DNA from: Scandinavium hiltneri
GTDB taxonomy: Bacteria > Pseudomonadota > Gammaproteobacteria > Enterobacterales > Enterobacteriaceae
DNA length: 64,000 bases
Assembly (NCBI RefSeq): GCF_024764835.1
Contig: NZ_JALIGE010000073.1
Location: 310,001-374,000, forward strand
Direction: 5' to 3'
In this document: piece by piece, positions 61,430 through 64,000 of the stretch
How the letters are laid out: the number at the start of each line of letters is the position of its first letter
Position numbering within the stretch: position 1 is the stretch's first letter
Notes under the pieces: generated by a model
Told to the model about the DNA's origin: nothing
Database searches by the model: none
The model's input: only the letters and a program-made list of their open reading frames with translations
Position numbers and translations under genes: made by a program

Positions 61430-62508
61430 TCCTGATCGGACAACGCTGCCAGCTGATCGGCCTGGTATTCCTGCACGATCGGTTCAATGAGCATATCGAG
61501 TTTGCCTTCCATGGTTTCATCCAGACGGTACAACGTCAGGTTGATACGGTGGTCGGTCACGCGGCCCTGCGGGAAGTTGTAGGTACGGTTACGGTCGCTG
61601 CGATCGCCGCTGCCCAACAGGTTACGGCGGGTGGACGCTTCTGCCTGCTGGCGTTTTGCGATTTCAGCGGCACGAATACGCGCCCCCAGCACGGAAAGCG
61701 CTTTGGCTTTGTTTTTATGCTGCGAACGTTCGTCCTGACACTCCACCACAATGCCGGTCGGCAAGTGGGTTATACGGATTGCGGAATCGGTGGTGTTAAC
61801 GTGCTGACCACCCGCGCCCGAGGAGCGGAAGGTATCAATACGCAAATCGGCCGGGCTGATGTCCGGCATTTCGGCCTCAGGCAGTTCTGGCATCACCGCG
61901 ACGGTACACGCGGAGGTATGAATACGCCCCTGAGATTCCGTGGCCGGAACGCGCTGTACGCGGTGGCCGCCGGATTCAAATTTCAGACGACCATAAACGC
62001 CGTCGCCGCTGACTTTGGCGATCACTTCTTTGAAGCCACCATGTTCGCCTTCGTTGGCGCTCATGATTTCCACGCGCCAGCGACGCGCTTCAGCATAACG
62101 GCTGTACATGCGGAACAGGTCACCAGCAAACAGCGCGGCTTCATCCCCGCCGGTACCGGCGCGAACTTCGACAAATGCGCTGCGCTCATCGTCCGGGTCT
62201 TTCGGTAACAACAGAACCTGAAGCTCCTGCTCCAGTTGTTCACTTTTGGCTTTCGCTTCCTGCAACTCTTCCTGCGCCATTTCGCGCATTTCAGGGTCGT
62301 CGAGCATCATCTGTGCGGTTTCAATGTCTTCCTGGACCTGCTGCCAGTCGGTAAAACATTTCGCGACATCGCTGAGCTGCGCATATTCCCGCGACAGCGC
62401 GCGGAAACGGTCCTGGGAGGCGATGGTTCCGGCATCACCCAGCAGCGCCTGGACTTCTTCATGGCGCTCATGCAGCGCTTGCAGTTTGGCAACAATAGAC
62501 GGCTTCAT
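61426..62508 (-). CDS. prfA: Peptide chain release factor 1
   Basis: 360 residues, with the tripeptide anticodon VPATE (PAT; recognises UAA/UAG) about residue 190 and the peptidyl-hydrolysis motif SGAGGQHVN (GGQ about 235). Substrate of PrmC encoded immediately after. Confidence 0.98.
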   Translation of the reverse strand: MKPSIVAKLQALHERHEEVQALLGDAGTIASQDRFRALSREYAQLSDVAKCFTDWQQVQEDIETAQMMLDDPEMREMAQEELQEAKAKSEQLEQELQVLLLPKDPDDERSAFVEVRAGTGGDEAALFAGDLFRMYSRYAEARRWRVEIMSANEGEHGGFKEVIAKVSGDGVYGRLKFESGGHRVQRVPATESQGRIHTSACTVAVMPELPEAEMPDISPADLRIDTFRSSGAGGQHVNTTDSAIRITHLPTGIVVECQDERSQHKNKAKALSVLGARIRAAEIAKRQQAEASTRRNLLGSGDRSDRNRTYNFPQGRVTDHRINLTLYRLDETMEGKLDMLIEPIVQEYQADQLAALSDQE

Positions 62509-62553
62509 AGGCGTGTAAAATTCACCCTGTAATTAAAATTTGAGAGAGCAGCG

Positions 62554-63810
62554 CTATTCCAGCCCGAGGCTGTCGCGCAGAATATTCAGGCGTTCATCAT
62601 CCCCGTCACGGGCAGCCTGCTGAAGTGATTTGGTTGGAGTGTGGATCAGGCGATTGGTTAATTTACGTGCCAGATCCTGCATGATGGCTTCGGCATCGCC
62701 ACCCTGCTGCAACGCGGCCAATGCGCGGGCGGTGAGTTCATCACGCACCTGGGAGGCCTGCGAGCGGTAATCACGAATAGTCTCGCTGACGCTTTGCGCG
62801 CGCAGCCAGGCCATAAATTCACTGGTTTCCTGCTCGACTATCGTTTCAGCCTGCTGCGCGGCGGCCTGGCGCTGCGCCATGTTGTGCTGAATGATGTTTT
62901 GCAGGTCGTCGACGCTGTAAAGATAGGCGTTAGCGAGTTTGCTGACGTCTGGCTCAACGTCGCGCGGGACGGCGATATCCACCAGCAGCATCGGCTGATT
63001 GCGGCGCGCTTTCAACGCACGTTCCACCATGCCTTTGCCAATGATCGGCAGCGGGCTGGCGGTGGAGCTGATAATGATGTCGGCCTCTTTCAGACGTTCG
63101 TCGACGTCGCTCAGAGCAATCACTTCCGCCCCGACTTCATCGGCCAGCAACTGCGCACGCTCGCGCGTCCGGTTGGCGATCAGCATCTTTTTGACGCGAT
63201 GTTCACGCAAATGACGGGCAACTAGTTCGATAGTCTCCCCGGCGCCGACCAGTAACACGGTAACAGACGACAGAGATTCAAAAATTTGGCGGGCCAGCGT
63301 ACAGGCCGCGAAGGCGACAGAAACGGCGCTGGCGCCGATGTCGGTTTCGGTGCGCACGCGTTTGGCCACGGAGAAGGATTTCTGGAACATGCGTTCCAGT
63401 TCGCTGGCGTGCAGATGCCCACGACTGGAATCGGCAAAGGCTTTTTTCACCTGGCCGAGGATTTGCGGTTCACCGAGGATCAGCGAATCCAGCCCGCTGG
63501 CAACGCGCATCAGATGGCTGACCGCGTCGTTATCCTGATGCCAGTAAAGGCTGTTACGCAGGTCTTCTTCGTTGAGCTGGTGATAATCACACAGCCAGCG
63601 AATCAGCGATTCCTGCAAATTCCCTTCTTCTTCAACGCTGAGATACAGCTCGGTGCGGTTACACGTCGACAGCACCACGCCGCCCTGCACCATCGGCTGG
63701 GACAGAAGACTTTCCAGCGCCTTGTCGAGCGTATCTGGCGAAAACGTAACACGTTCTCGCAGCGCGACCGGAGCGGTTTTGTGGTTGATGCCAAGTGCCA
63801 GGAGCGTCAT
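62554..63810 (-). CDS. hemA: Glutamyl-tRNA reductase
   Basis: 418 residues. N-terminal catalytic domain MTLLALGINHKTAP with nucleophile Cys50 in STCNRTELY, NADPH-binding domain (about 160-310, VLLVGAGETIEL) and C-terminal dimer helix. First step of heme and siroheme synthesis from Glu-tRNA. In E. coli the N-terminus marks it for Lon/ClpAP when heme is ample. Confidence 0.98.
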   Translation of the reverse strand: MTLLALGINHKTAPVALRERVTFSPDTLDKALESLLSQPMVQGGVVLSTCNRTELYLSVEEEGNLQESLIRWLCDYHQLNEEDLRNSLYWHQDNDAVSHLMRVASGLDSLILGEPQILGQVKKAFADSSRGHLHASELERMFQKSFSVAKRVRTETDIGASAVSVAFAACTLARQIFESLSSVTVLLVGAGETIELVARHLREHRVKKMLIANRTRERAQLLADEVGAEVIALSDVDERLKEADIIISSTASPLPIIGKGMVERALKARRNQPMLLVDIAVPRDVEPDVSKLANAYLYSVDDLQNIIQHNMAQRQAAAQQAETIVEQETSEFMAWLRAQSVSETIRDYRSQASQVRDELTARALAALQQGGDAEAIMQDLARKLTNRLIHTPTKSLQQAARDGDDERLNILRDSLGLE

Positions 63811-64000
63811 GAATGCAGGAGTAGTACCAGCGTTGATAAGGTTAGTCTGAGCGCATCATACAGGATGCGCAAGGTCAATAAAAGGGAGGGCCCCCTTTCG
63901 GAGTAATTGGTAATTTTGTGATTTGAGACAACTTGAACGTAGACGCTGGAAGAAGGCGGCGCTAGCATTGACGGTTATAACTGCAACGTATATCAAGGAT
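63811..64000. promoter_or_regulatory. hemA upstream region
   Basis: Last 190 nt, without a gene. In E. coli this space holds the hemA promoters and the divergent lolB promoter; the window ends before any lolB start codon is certain. Confidence 0.5.

Overview
This is chromosomal DNA from an enterobacterium (Enterobacteriaceae, close to Escherichia, Enterobacter or Citrobacter). Nearly every gene has an E. coli-type counterpart in E. coli-type order, and the tRNA-Tyr genes, pheM leader, hns, narXL-narK-narGHJI and hemA-prfA-prmC blocks match that family. I cannot fix the genus; the accessory genes suggest something other than E. coli K-12. No prophage, plasmid, integrase or CRISPR array was seen.

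Left arm (1-18588) matches the K-12 selO-to-yniA region near 1.79-1.81 Mb: selO (partial), rflP, nlpC, the B12 genes btuD-btuE-btuC, ihfA, pheT-pheS with the pheM attenuator, rplT-rpmI-infC (AUU start) and thrS with its tRNA-like operator. Then come a small lipoprotein, a YbdG-type mechanosensitive channel, an orphan 5-oxoprolinase subunit (pxpA type) and a decayed dedA gene, followed by ydiY, pfkB, ydiZ and yniA. Most of this is translation machinery and its feedback controls.

Right arm (18601-64000) matches the K-12 tonB-to-hemA region near 1.31-1.26 Mb, read in the opposite direction: tonB, yciI, yciY, clsA, yciU, a voltage-gated channel, oppABCDF, ychE, adhE, tdk, hns, galU, rssB-rssA, ychJ, purU, two tRNA-Tyr genes with downstream repeats, an Lrp-type regulator with a divergent EamA transporter, narIJHG, narK, narXL, ychO, a YbcL-like protein, ychN, chaC-chaB-chaA, kdsA, sirB1, prmC-prfA-hemA. 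Themes are iron and oligopeptide uptake, fermentation and nitrate respiration, nucleoid and sigma-S control, and cation and glutathione homeostasis.

The two arms, about 0.5 Mb apart in K-12, meet at one bidirectional terminator between yniA and tonB, as an inversion around the replication terminus would produce. Other points of note: an IS4-family remnant with both ends and a target duplication sits exactly in the adhE terminator hairpin; a promoter plus terminator lies in front of ydiY and could make a ~67-nt RNA; a DUF1883-like gene remnant lies beside ychN; sirB2 is missing between prmC and sirB1; and a 175-bp repeat with a chain of small hairpins follows the tRNA-Tyr pair.
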